Assembly: GCF_027484205.1 (NCBI RefSeq)
Contig: NZ_JAIXUB010000015.1
Span: 434,001-498,000, forward strand
Source of the DNA: Flavobacterium sp.
GTDB lineage: Bacteria > Bacteroidota > Bacteroidia > Flavobacteriales > Flavobacteriaceae
Reading direction: 5' to 3'
DNA: 64,000 nucleotides
Below the pieces are notes generated by a model. That model was not told the DNA's origin. It made no database searches and worked only from the letters and a program-made list of their open reading frames with translations. Shown one piece after another: positions 44,445-52,744 of this stretch (position 1 is the first letter of the stretch; each line of letters begins with the position of its first letter). A program made the position numbers and the translations under genes.

Positions 44445-45110
44445 CTAATTTTTTGTAATCAAATAATATATGAAATAATAGGGCGCTATTTCAAGTGCGC
44501 AAAGATACAAAATAAAATAAAACAACTTACCAAATATTAAATTTTGATAATTCTTCAAAGAAATAAGATAAGTCAATATATTTATTATTAATAATATTCC
44601 AATAATTGTAAAAATTAGAGAATTTGATGAATAATTGCTATAAAATAGAAATACAGACACAGGCAATAATAGTAATCCTATGTAAGTTCTGAAGGTAACT
44701 TTCTGTAAATTAAATTGCTCAATGATTTCTTCAATACCAAAAGTAGTTGCAATTATCTTTTCGATTAAAAATTTTGATAAAATAAAAACGGTCAATAAAG
44801 TAAAAATTCTAACAAATAATATCCAATCTAATTTTTCTCCATACCCAAAATGAGACAATGTTAATTGTATGAAAAAAGAAAAAGAAATTAAGTTTACAAC
44901 AAACAATAAAACATTAAATCCACTCATTAAATGAGAACTTTCTCTGTAAATTTTAGTATATTTATCAGAAACTAATAATCTTGCAAAATCATAAAATCGA
45001 TTTTCAAACGCGGACTTTGCAATAACAATAAACACTAAGGATAAAACAAAAATTAGGGTTGCCCAATCTTTGTTTTCAATAATTCTAGGGTGTAATTCAA
45101 GTGCTATCAT
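44445..45110 (-). CDS. DUF4271 membrane protein
   Basis: This 221-residue protein has about six hydrophobic helices, and ENKDWATLIFVLSLVFIVIAK near the start is typical of DUF4271. It is co-transcribed with hemD. The ATG at 45110 is the only reasonable start. A -7 box TAATTTTG at 45117-45124 places transcription initiation at or within a few bases of this ATG, so the message may be leaderless. Confidence 0.8.
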   Translation of the reverse strand: MIALELHPRIIENKDWATLIFVLSLVFIVIAKSAFENRFYDFARLLVSDKYTKIYRESSHLMSGFNVLLFVVNLISFSFFIQLTLSHFGYGEKLDWILFVRIFTLLTVFILSKFLIEKIIATTFGIEEIIEQFNLQKVTFRTYIGLLLLPVSVFLFYSNYSSNSLIFTIIGILLIINILTYLISLKNYQNLIFGKLFYFILYLCALEIAPYYFIYYLITKN

Positions 45111-45116
45111 CGGGTG

Positions 45117-45124
45117 CAAAATTA
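45117..45124 (-). promoter_or_regulatory. -7 box TAATTTTG, predicts a leaderless DUF4271-hemD message
   Basis: Minus-strand TAnnTTTG match only 6 bp before the ATG. Confidence 0.45.
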
Positions 45125-45185
45125 CTAAATTTTATTTGTTGATTAGTATTATAATATTATTAAGATTATAAACACTTAAAATGAG

Positions 45186-45193
45186 TATTTTTG
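45186..45193 (+). promoter_or_regulatory. -7 box TATTTTTG for the mannosyltransferase
   Basis: TAnnTTTG match. It overlaps the alternative start at 45191 and so favours ATG 45215. Confidence 0.6.
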
Positions 45194-45214
45194 CACAAAC
45201 TTTTATTGATTGAT

Positions 45215-45940
45215 ATGAATTGCGGCATTGTAATTATTCCTACTTATAACGAAATTGAAAATATTGAAAGTATTGTGAGAGCAGTATTTTCATTACATAA
45301 ACCGTTTCATATTCTTATTGTAGATGACAATTCGCCCGATAAAACGGCTGATAAAGTTAGAGAATTACAAGAGGAGTTTCAAAATCGTCTTTTTTTAGAA
45401 GTTAGAACTAAAAAAGCTGGATTAGGAACGGCTTACGTTCATGGATTCAAATGGGCATTAGCGCATGATTATGAGTTTATTTTTGAAATGGATGCCGATT
45501 TTTCACACAATCCTCATGATTTAGAGAAGTTGTATGATGCTTGTCATTTTGGTGGTGCCGATTTAGCTATTGGTTCACGATACGTTACTGGAGTTAATGT
45601 TGTAAATTGGCCTTTAAGTAGAGTTTTACTTTCCTATTTTGCATCGGTTTACGTAAGAATGATTACTGGAATGAAAATTATGGATGCAACAGCAGGATTT
45701 ATTTGCTACAGCAGAAATGTTTTAGAAAGTATCAATCTTGATAAAATAAAATTTATTGGATATGCGTTTCAAATTGAAATGAAATACAGAGCATTTTCAA
45801 AAAAATTCAACATACAAGAAGTTCCTGTAATTTTTACAGATAGAACTAAAGGACAGTCAAAAATGAGTGGTTCTATTATTAAAGAAGCTATTTTTGGTGT
45901 TTTGTCACTTAGAATTAAAAAGTTTTTTAATCGATTATAA
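45215..45940 (+). CDS. Polyprenol monophosphomannose synthase (GT2, DPM1-like)
   Basis: This 241-residue GT-A glycosyltransferase likely transfers mannose from GDP-mannose to a polyprenyl phosphate at the inner membrane. Visible are IIPTYNEIENIESIV, IVDDNSPDKTADKV, the DXD-type EMDADFSHNP and DLAIGSRYV, with FTDRTKGQSKMS at the end. There are no C-terminal membrane helices, so it is the short DPM1 form. The dihydroorotase starts 11 bp later. Confidence 0.9.
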   Translation: MNCGIVIIPTYNEIENIESIVRAVFSLHKPFHILIVDDNSPDKTADKVRELQEEFQNRLFLEVRTKKAGLGTAYVHGFKWALAHDYEFIFEMDADFSHNPHDLEKLYDACHFGGADLAIGSRYVTGVNVVNWPLSRVLLSYFASVYVRMITGMKIMDATAGFICYSRNVLESINLDKIKFIGYAFQIEMKYRAFSKKFNIQEVPVIFTDRTKGQSKMSGSIIKEAIFGVLSLRIKKFFNRL

Positions 45941-45950
45941 TTATTATAAA

Positions 45951-47291
45951 ATGAATACCGTTTTAATTAAAAATGCGAAGATTGTAAATGAAGGAAGAAT
46001 TTTTGAAGGCGATGTTCTAATTGAAGGCGAAATCATTAAAGAAATTGCCGAGAGTATAAGCCACAAAAGTTCAAATTGTAAAATTATTGATGCCGAAGGT
46101 AATTATTTAATTCCAGGTGCAATCGATGATCAAGTACATTTTCGTGAGCCTGGTTTAACTCATAAAGGCGACATTGCTTCAGAAAGTCGTGCTGCTGTTG
46201 CTGGTGGAATTACTTCGTTTATTGAACAACCAAATACGGTTCCAAATGCAGTAACACAAGAATTATTAGAACAAAAATATCAAATAGCTTCTCAAAATTC
46301 GTATGCCAACTATTCTTTTATGATGGGTGGAACCAATGATAATTTAGAAGAAGTTTTGAAAACTAACCCAAAAAATGTTGCCGGAATTAAGTTGTTTCTT
46401 GGTTCGTCAACAGGAAATATGTTGGTTGATAATGAAGAATCGTTAGAAAAGATATTTTCTTCAACAAAAATGCTAATTGCCGTTCATTGTGAAGATGAAA
46501 CTACCATCAAAACTAATTTAGAAAAATATAAAGCTGATTTTGGTGAAGATATTCCTGTTACAGCTCATCATTTGATTAGAAGTGAAGAAGCTTGTTATTT
46601 ATCGTCTTCAAAAGCTATTGAGTTAGCAAAGAAAACAGGAGCAAGATTGCATGTTTTTCATCTTTCAACGGCTAAAGAAATGGAATTGTTTACAAATAAA
46701 ATTCCATTAGAAAATAAAATGATCACGGCCGAAGTTTGTATTCATCACCTTTGGTTTACCAATGACGATTATGCTACAAAAGGTAATTTCATTAAATGGA
46801 ATCCTGCTGTGAAAACGGCTGTTGATAGAGACGCTTTGTGGAAAGCGCTTTTAGACGATACAATTGATGTAATAGCGACCGATCATGCGCCGCACACTTT
46901 AGAAGAAAAATCACAAAAATATATGAGCGCACCTTCTGGTGGACCATTAGTTCAACACGCTGTTGTAGCAATGTTTGAAGCACATCATCAAGGAAAAATT
47001 TCGGTGGAGAAAATCGTAGAAAAAATGGCGCACAATCCGGCAAAGATTTTTAAAATTGAAAACCGTGGTTTTATTAAAGAAGGATATTATGCCGATTTAG
47101 TTATTGTAAATCCAGCAAAACCTTGGAATGTAAATAAAGATAATATTTTATATAAATGTGGTTGGTCACCATTAGAAGGAACTAATTTTAAATCCAGAAT
47201 TTCTCATACTTTTGTAAATGGTCAATTGGTGTATGAAAATGCAAAAGTTAAAGAAATTAAAGCAGGAAAACGATTGCTGTTTGATAGATAA
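45951..47291 (+). CDS. pyrC: Dihydroorotase
   Basis: This 446-residue amidohydrolase cyclises carbamoyl aspartate in pyrimidine synthesis. Metal ligands appear in DDQVHFREPGLTHKGD and the C-terminal IATDHAPHT; GIKLFLGSSTGNML holds the carbamylated-Lys region. It is the long class I type. The start at 45951 is chosen because the longer frame from 45867 overlaps the upstream gene out of frame. It is followed after 9 bp by a DUF4296 lipoprotein. Confidence 0.93.
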   Translation: MNTVLIKNAKIVNEGRIFEGDVLIEGEIIKEIAESISHKSSNCKIIDAEGNYLIPGAIDDQVHFREPGLTHKGDIASESRAAVAGGITSFIEQPNTVPNAVTQELLEQKYQIASQNSYANYSFMMGGTNDNLEEVLKTNPKNVAGIKLFLGSSTGNMLVDNEESLEKIFSSTKMLIAVHCEDETTIKTNLEKYKADFGEDIPVTAHHLIRSEEACYLSSSKAIELAKKTGARLHVFHLSTAKEMELFTNKIPLENKMITAEVCIHHLWFTNDDYATKGNFIKWNPAVKTAVDRDALWKALLDDTIDVIATDHAPHTLEEKSQKYMSAPSGGPLVQHAVVAMFEAHHQGKISVEKIVEKMAHNPAKIFKIENRGFIKEGYYADLVIVNPAKPWNVNKDNILYKCGWSPLEGTNFKSRISHTFVNGQLVYENAKVKEIKAGKRLLFDR

Positions 47292-47300
47292 TATAATGTT

Positions 47301-47675
47301 ATGAAGAGATTACTTTTATTTTTTATTGGTTTAGTTTTTATAACTTCAAGTTGTAATAATGGCGCTGTTGAAAAACCTAACAACCTATTAGATGAAGATC
47401 AAATGGTTGATATGATTTATGATTTATCGCTTTTAGACGCAATGCGAAATCAAGGTTCGGATTCACAAAAAAAATATCCTACATCTACAGAATTTCTAAA
47501 ACAAAAATATAAAATTGATAGTTTGACATTTGCTAAAAACACTTTGTATTATGCTTCTGATTTAAAAAAATACAAACGAATTTATGATAATGTTAAAAAG
47601 CGATTAGATAACGAAAGCAAAAAAGCTAATGGTGGTAAAAAGGAAGCTTTGCCAGATGTTGGTGTTGTAAAATGA
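47301..47675 (+). CDS. DUF4296 lipoprotein
   Basis: This 124-residue protein has a lipoprotein signal (LLLFFIGLVFITSSC). The DUF4296 core is LLDEDQMVDMIYDLSLLDAM and FLKQKYKIDSLTFAKNTLYYASD, ending in a Lys-rich tail. It is outer-membrane or periplasmic with unknown role. It is co-directional with the mannosyltransferase and pyrC, and converges on the epimerase with 3 bp between. Confidence 0.85.
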   Translation: MKRLLLFFIGLVFITSSCNNGAVEKPNNLLDEDQMVDMIYDLSLLDAMRNQGSDSQKKYPTSTEFLKQKYKIDSLTFAKNTLYYASDLKKYKRIYDNVKKRLDNESKKANGGKKEALPDVGVVK

Positions 47676-47678
47676 AAT

Positions 47679-48683
47679 TTAATTCTTCTTATTAATAGAG
47701 ATAATTTTATCTAAGTAACTATCAATTGGTTCAAAATCATAATTCAAATAATTCTTTATTTTTTCATTGGAAATTAAATCATTATTCAAAAGTGATTGAG
47801 CGCTTTGTTTAGAGATTTTTCTTTTGGTTCTAAAAACAAATGAAAGTAACCAATCCAATCGCCATGCAATATTTAGCATCCATGATTTAGCTTCAATGTT
47901 TGGTTTTTTTACGTTTAATTTAGTTGCGATTTTAAATATAATATCTTTAAAATTTATATTTTCAGAAATTAATATAAAGCGTTCGCCATTGACTTCAGAT
48001 TTCATCAATTGAAACATAATTTTCACAACATCAGTTACCGCAACATATCCTGTTGAACCATTACTATAAAAAGGAATTCCTTTTTTAACAGATGTAATAA
48101 ATTTTCCACTTCCTTGATTCCAAAAACAAGGTCCAAAAATGACGCCAGGATTAACAATAACTACTTGTAAACCTTCTTGATGACCACGCCAAACTTCCAT
48201 TTCTGCACCATATTTGGAAATTCCGTAGTCGCTGTGTAATACTTCAGGATTCCATTCGTTTTCTTCAGTGATAATTGTTTCGTGTTGCGCTAAATCGCCA
48301 AGTGCTGCAATGGAACTAACATGGCATAATTTGGTTACATTTTTATCAATACAAAAGTTAACGATATTAGCAGTTCCTTCAATGTTTACTTTTCTTAACT
48401 GGTTTTCATCATCTGGATTGAATGAAATTGAAGCGGCACAATGATAAACATAATCAATATTTTGAAAAGCAATCTCTAAAGAGGGAATATCAAGAATATC
48501 ACCTTGAATCCATTCAATTTTTGAAAATAACTCACCTTTATTATAATGTTCGAATAGAGATTTAGTTTTGGAACAATTTTTAGAATTTCGATACAATGCA
48601 CGAATTTTTTCTTCGCCATTTTCAAGTAAATGAAGAAGCAAATGTGCACCAACTAAACCTGTTCCGCCTGTTACTAAAATCAT
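47679..48683 (-). CDS. NAD-dependent epimerase/dehydratase (extended SDR)
   Basis: This 334-residue protein has an N-terminal NAD motif MILVTGGTGLVGAHLL, the catalytic YGISK (YxxxK) and CHVSSIAALG preceding it. The C-terminal third is variable and Lys-rich. The substrate (sugar nucleotide or lipid-linked) cannot be told from the sequence. ATG 48683 places the Rossmann fold at the start. It is divergent from tyrS. Confidence 0.85.
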   Translation of the reverse strand: MILVTGGTGLVGAHLLLHLLENGEEKIRALYRNSKNCSKTKSLFEHYNKGELFSKIEWIQGDILDIPSLEIAFQNIDYVYHCAASISFNPDDENQLRKVNIEGTANIVNFCIDKNVTKLCHVSSIAALGDLAQHETIITEENEWNPEVLHSDYGISKYGAEMEVWRGHQEGLQVVIVNPGVIFGPCFWNQGSGKFITSVKKGIPFYSNGSTGYVAVTDVVKIMFQLMKSEVNGERFILISENINFKDIIFKIATKLNVKKPNIEAKSWMLNIAWRLDWLLSFVFRTKRKISKQSAQSLLNNDLISNEKIKNYLNYDFEPIDSYLDKIISINKKN

Positions 48684-48748
48684 TTTGTAAAGATAAGGTA
48701 TTGCCACGAAGTCTCAAAGCCACAAAGTTTTTTTAAATCAAAATGAGA

Positions 48749-48783
48749 AAATCTGAAATCTGAAATCTGAAATCTAAAATCTT
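48749..48783. repeat. Heptamer array AAATCTG, 5 units, upstream of tyrS
   Basis: AAATCTG three times, then AAATCTA and AAATCTT. It ends 6 bp before the tyrS -7 box, so it spans the -33 region. Just upstream, at 48709-48730, is another repeat-like phrase (GCCACGAAGTCTC, GCCACAAAG). Confidence 0.85.
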
Positions 48784-48788
48784 AGAAC

Positions 48789-48796
48789 TATATTTG
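48789..48796 (+). promoter_or_regulatory. -7 box TATATTTG for tyrS
   Basis: TAnnTTTG match 18 bp before the tyrS ATG. Confidence 0.55.
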
Positions 48797-48814
48797 CGCA
48801 AATTATAGAATAAA

Positions 48815-50110
48815 ATGAAGAATTTAGTAGAAGAATTACAATGGCGAGGATTAGTGCATGATATTATGCCTGGAACGGAAGAGCAACTTACAAAAGAAAT
48901 GACGACAACATATATTGGTTTTGATCCAACAAGTGATTCGTTACATATTGGTAGTTTGGTTCCGATTATTTTATTAGTTCATTTAGAAAAATTTGGTCAT
49001 AAACCAATTGCTTTGGTTGGTGGAGCAACAGGAATGATAGGTGATCCGTCTGGAAAATCGGACGAGAGAAATCTGTTGGATGAAGCTACATTAGATAAAA
49101 ATGTTGCTGGAATAAAAGCTGTTCTTTCTAGATTTTTAGATTTTAATTCTACTTCAGCTAATGCTCCAATTTTAGTAAACAACTACGACTGGATGAAAGA
49201 TTTTTCGTTTATAAATTTTGCTCGTGACGTTGGTAAACGTATCACAGTGAACTATATGATGGCGAAAGATTCTGTAAAAAAGCGTTTAGCTGGCGAAGGT
49301 GAAGGAATGAGTTTTACAGAATTCACTTATCAGTTAATTCAAGGATATGATTTTCACCATTTATATAAATCGCACAATTGTTTGTTGCAAATGGGCGGAA
49401 GCGATCAATGGGGAAACATTACGACTGGAACTGAGTTAGTGCGACGAATGAATGGTGAAGGAGCAAAAGCATTTGCAATGACTTGTCCGTTAATTACAAA
49501 AGCTGATGGATCAAAATTTGGAAAATCAGAAGGAGGAAATGTATGGTTAACTGCCGATAAAACTTCGGTATATAAATTTTACCAGTTCTGGTTAAATACT
49601 ACAGATGTTGATGCTGAAAAGTATATTAAAATATTCACGTTTTTAGATAAGAATACGATTGATGCATTGATTGCTGAACATAATGAAGCACCGCATTTAA
49701 GAGTGTTGCAAAGAAAATTAGCAGAAGAAGTTACAACTTTTGTGCATGGTGCTTCCGAATTAGAAAAAGCCATTCAAGCTTCGAATATTTTATTTGGAAA
49801 TGCTACTGCAGATGATTTGAAAAATCTTGATGAAGCTACTTTTTTAGAAGTTTTTGATGGTGTTCCTCAAGCAGAAATTACTAAAAGTGGTGTGGAAGCA
49901 GGAATTGATATTGTTTCTGTTTTGAATGAAAAATCAGGTTTTTTTAAATCTAATGGTGAAGCAAGAAGAGCTTTGACTGCCAATTCAATTTCGGTGAATA
50001 AAGCTAAAGTTACAGAAGAATTTAAGTTGACTTCAAATGATTTAATTAATAATCAGTTCGTTTTATTACAAAGCGGAAAGAAGAATTATTTTGTATTGAG
50101 AGTTAAATAA
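48815..50110 (+). CDS. tyrS: Tyrosyl-tRNA synthetase
   Basis: This 431-residue class I synthetase charges tRNA-Tyr. It shows [20 protein letters not shown] (HIGH-type), [18 protein letters not shown] (tyrosine pocket), KFGKSEGG (KMSKS-type) and a C-terminal S4 RNA-binding domain ([17 protein letters not shown]). Length is normal. It is monocistronic, with a -7 box at 48789 and a terminator at 50132. Confidence 0.97.
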   Translation: MKNLVEELQWRGLVHDIMPGTEEQLTKEMTTTYIGFDPTSDSLHIGSLVPIILLVHLEKFGHKPIALVGGATGMIGDPSGKSDERNLLDEATLDKNVAGIKAVLSRFLDFNSTSANAPILVNNYDWMKDFSFINFARDVGKRITVNYMMAKDSVKKRLAGEGEGMSFTEFTYQLIQGYDFHHLYKSHNCLLQMGGSDQWGNITTGTELVRRMNGEGAKAFAMTCPLITKADGSKFGKSEGGNVWLTADKTSVYKFYQFWLNTTDVDAEKYIKIFTFLDKNTIDALIAEHNEAPHLRVLQRKLAEEVTTFVHGASELEKAIQASNILFGNATADDLKNLDEATFLEVFDGVPQAEITKSGVEAGIDIVSVLNEKSGFFKSNGEARRALTANSISVNKAKVTEEFKLTSNDLINNQFVLLQSGKKNYFVLRVK

Positions 50111-50131
50111 TATCTAAAATATATTATTAAT

Positions 50132-50153
50132 AAGACGTGCTTAGGTGCGTCTT
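50132..50153 (+). terminator. tyrS terminator
   Basis: AAGACG pairs with CGTCTT across a 10-nt loop with possible G-U extension, followed by a T-run. Confidence 0.65.
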
Positions 50154-50156
50154 TTT

Positions 50157-50867
50157 TTATTCCCTAAAGTTCATTTCAACCTTATTCGAAATTATATGTC
50201 CTTCTAAAAAGTTAGGATTATTAATCATTTTTTTAAAATGTTCTTCTTCGAAAAAATATTGAAATTCCTTCTTGAAAAAAACCATTGATAATTCTAAATA
50301 ATACGGTTCCTTTTCATCAATATAATATTCCAAATCATCTACTTTGTAGTACCTTTTTTTGTTCCAATATAAAGTTTCAGTAAAAGAACGAACTTCTTTA
50401 GGCTGGAATATTTGAATGGCACTTTTTACATACTCAAAATCGTTTATTTTTCTACGTTTTTCAACTTCGCTCTTCATTTTTGTTGTATCGCGCGATCTGT
50501 TTTTGATGTATGCTAAGATTATTTTTGCTTTTGCTTCCGCACTTTCTGCATTAGCAAGACTATCTAAATGTCTCAAATAACTAATGTCTTTATGCAAAAT
50601 ATTTAATCGGATGTATTTGTTATTTTCAACAATTACTGAAAATACATTCAACTTAGTTACATCGGGATAAAAATTGGTTAAAGGAAATGCACAATTTATA
50701 AACATCACTTCTTTATTGGTTGTATTTTGAATATGATAGTTTACGGTGAATTTTCTAACATCTGAAATTGAATCAGAGGTTTGTATGGAATCAATTATAA
50801 TTTCAAGTGGTTTTTGTCCAAAAGAAAGTGATGAATAAATTAGAAAAAGAAAAATTCTTATTTTCAT
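50157..50867 (-). CDS. Secreted protein of unknown function, paralogue of upstream gene
   Basis: This 236-residue protein has a signal peptide (IFLFLIYSSLSFGQ). It aligns along its length with the gene at 50872-51606: NYHIQNTTNK against NYQIENKTKD, WNKKRYYKVDDLEYYIDE against WNKNRFIKNDELEYYLNE, and NPNFLEGHIISNKVEMNF against NPNFIKGEFVSNKFKLDF. The family is not recognised. ATG 50867 is chosen for the signal peptide. The gap to the paralogue is 4 bp. Confidence 0.6.
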   Translation of the reverse strand: MKIRIFLFLIYSSLSFGQKPLEIIIDSIQTSDSISDVRKFTVNYHIQNTTNKEVMFINCAFPLTNFYPDVTKLNVFSVIVENNKYIRLNILHKDISYLRHLDSLANAESAEAKAKIILAYIKNRSRDTTKMKSEVEKRRKINDFEYVKSAIQIFQPKEVRSFTETLYWNKKRYYKVDDLEYYIDEKEPYYLELSMVFFKKEFQYFFEEEHFKKMINNPNFLEGHIISNKVEMNFRE

Positions 50868-50871
50868 ATAG

Positions 50872-51606
50872 CTATTCTTTAAAATCAAGTTTGAATTTAT
50901 TAGAAACAAATTCGCCTTTAATAAAATTAGGATTTGATAGAATCGATTTTAAATCTTTTTCGTGCAATTCGTCTTTGAATAAATCTGTTTTCAAATCTAA
51001 TATTAATTCTATTTCGAAGGTATCATTTTCATTTAAATAGTATTCTAATTCATCATTTTTAATGAATCTATTTTTGTTCCAAAGTGTTTTTATTGAGAAG
51101 TTTTTGGTTTCGCTAGGGTTGAGTTTCACTATGTTTTTCAATAATTTTGTTCTGTAATAAACCCATTTGAAATCTTCTGAAATTCCACCATCATCTTTAT
51201 ATTGTTTGTAATAATTCATAGCTACAATAGCTTGATTCGTTTGAATAGTTTTCAATAATTTCTTTGCCTCTTCCGATTCTTTATTTAATAATGTAGCGTA
51301 TTCTAGTTCTTCATCAGTTTCATATTCAAAAAAAGGTCCGTCCATGTCTTCAAATTTACCATTTTGATAAATTTTATAAACCGTATAAAGCGTTGAGGAA
51401 CTTGCTGTATTTGCAATTAAAGCATTTGGAAGTAAGAAAAAGGCAATAGTGTCTTTAGTTTTGTTTTCAATTTGATAATTTATATAATATAATCTATTTT
51501 CCTCATTTACATCTTTTGTTGTAATTGAGTTTATGGTTACTTCAAGTTTTTTATTTTGAGCAGAAATCGTAAAAGTAACGAATAAGAAAAAGTATAAAAA
51601 TCGCAT
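50872..51606 (-). CDS. Secreted protein of unknown function, paralogue of downstream gene
   Basis: This 244-residue protein has a signal peptide (FLYFFLFVTFTISAQ) and a predicted beta-sandwich first half (KLEVTINSITTKD, INYQIENKTKDTIAFF). It is a tandem duplicate of 50157-50867 by clear motif matches, though well diverged. No known family. It starts at ATG 51606; the longer frame adds seven residues before the signal. Confidence 0.6.
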   Translation of the reverse strand: MRFLYFFLFVTFTISAQNKKLEVTINSITTKDVNEENRLYYINYQIENKTKDTIAFFLLPNALIANTASSSTLYTVYKIYQNGKFEDMDGPFFEYETDEELEYATLLNKESEEAKKLLKTIQTNQAIVAMNYYKQYKDDGGISEDFKWVYYRTKLLKNIVKLNPSETKNFSIKTLWNKNRFIKNDELEYYLNENDTFEIELILDLKTDLFKDELHEKDLKSILSNPNFIKGEFVSNKFKLDFKE

Positions 51607-51649
51607 AGGATAGGGTTTGATACTCAATAACGAAGTAAATGAAAATTTA

Positions 51650-52630
51650 TTATAAAACCATCAAATTACAACCTCGAATATCTGAATTATCAAAACGTCC
51701 CAAGACTTCAAACGAATTATTGGCGTATTTTTTTCCTAAATCTTGTGTTGCAATAAACGAACACGAATTAATGTTTGCCAAATCGATTACATTTATTCCT
51801 CCAGTTTTTCCCGTCTCAACGTAAGTCAAAGCATCTTCTGTATCGCGAATTAGTATGTTCATCCAATTTGGACATTCAAAAATTCCGTTTCCAAGAGAAT
51901 AAGCTTGTGATAGTAATTCGGTCATTCCATACTCAGAATGGATGTTAGAAACTCCAAATCCATCACATAGTATTTCATGTAACTCTTCGCGAATGATTTC
52001 TTTTCGTTTGCCTTTCATTCCACCAGTTTCCATGATGATGGTGTTTTTTAATTGAAATTTTTGTTGTTCAATTAAATCTAGTAAAGCATAAGTTACACCA
52101 ATTAAAAGAACGTTTTGTCCTAATTCATCAAGCTCAATCAATTTTGAAATTAATTCATCATAATTATTCAAATAAAAACCACTGTGGTCATTATTAGAAA
52201 GTTCGATTAAATCTTTAACCATGTAAATCAACGACGAACCAGAACGTTCTAAATAGGATGGAAGTAAAGCTAAAACTGCATAGTCTTCGATGTTTCCATA
52301 AAATTCTGAAAAAGCATTTCGATAGCTTTCTTCATATAATGTAATGTCAGTAATTTGATGTTTGCTTGTAATCATTCCGGTTGTTCCACTACTTGTAAAA
52401 GTTTCTTGAATAGCGTCAGTTGAAGAAAGAATAGCATGACTTTTAAAAAACTGAATGGGTAAAAACGGTATTTGTTGCAATGATTTCACACTACCTTTTT
52501 CTACTTTTAATAATTGGCAAAACTCACGATAAACGGAATTGTTATCATATTGAAAACGAAATACTTTCAAAGCTATTTTTTCAAATTGCTTTTGGTTAGA
52601 AATAGTAAATATATAGTGGTTTGAAATCAT
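51650..52630 (-). CDS. LuxE-like acyl-protein synthetase/acyltransferase
   Basis: This 326-residue protein has the adenylate-forming motif TSSGTTG (about residue 80), then ETGGMKGKRKEIIREEL and SEYGMTELLSQAY, the arrangement of LuxE/PaaK-like acyl-activating enzymes. It probably activates an acyl group for transfer; target and pathway are unknown. It is common in Flavobacteria. The promoter (TTG-18-TACTTTTG) partly overlaps the terminator of the upstream gene. Confidence 0.78.
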   Translation of the reverse strand: MISNHYIFTISNQKQFEKIALKVFRFQYDNNSVYREFCQLLKVEKGSVKSLQQIPFLPIQFFKSHAILSSTDAIQETFTSSGTTGMITSKHQITDITLYEESYRNAFSEFYGNIEDYAVLALLPSYLERSGSSLIYMVKDLIELSNNDHSGFYLNNYDELISKLIELDELGQNVLLIGVTYALLDLIEQQKFQLKNTIIMETGGMKGKRKEIIREELHEILCDGFGVSNIHSEYGMTELLSQAYSLGNGIFECPNWMNILIRDTEDALTYVETGKTGGINVIDLANINSCSFIATQDLGKKYANNSFEVLGRFDNSDIRGCNLMVL

Positions 52631-52650
52631 TTATATAAGTTTCTGATTCA

Positions 52651-52665
52651 TCCCGAAGTTTCGGA
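52651..52665. repeat. Short palindrome CCCGAAGTTTCGG in the 5' leader
   Basis: CCGAA/TTCGG pair around GT. The same AGAAGTTTCGGGACAG-type phrase occurs at 1052-1067. It lies between the predicted transcription start and the LuxE-like ATG. Confidence 0.55.
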
Positions 52666-52677
52666 ACAGAAGCACTG

Positions 52678-52706
52678 CAAAAGTACTAAAAATAAAAAAG
52701 CTCCAA
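52678..52706 (-). promoter_or_regulatory. Promoter TTG-18-TACTTTTG of the LuxE-like gene
   Basis: Minus strand: TTG at 52704-52706, an 18-bp spacer, and TACTTTTG at 52678-52685. The -33 element lies within the terminator stem of the upstream gene. Confidence 0.55.
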
Positions 52707-52722
52707 CGTTAATTGGAGCTTT
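52697..52722. terminator. Terminator after the T9SS cargo gene
   Basis: AAAGCTCCAA pairs with TTGGAGCTTT, 10 bp with a 6-nt loop. Confidence 0.85.
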
Positions 52723-52744
52723 CAAATATAATTTTAAAGAAATA

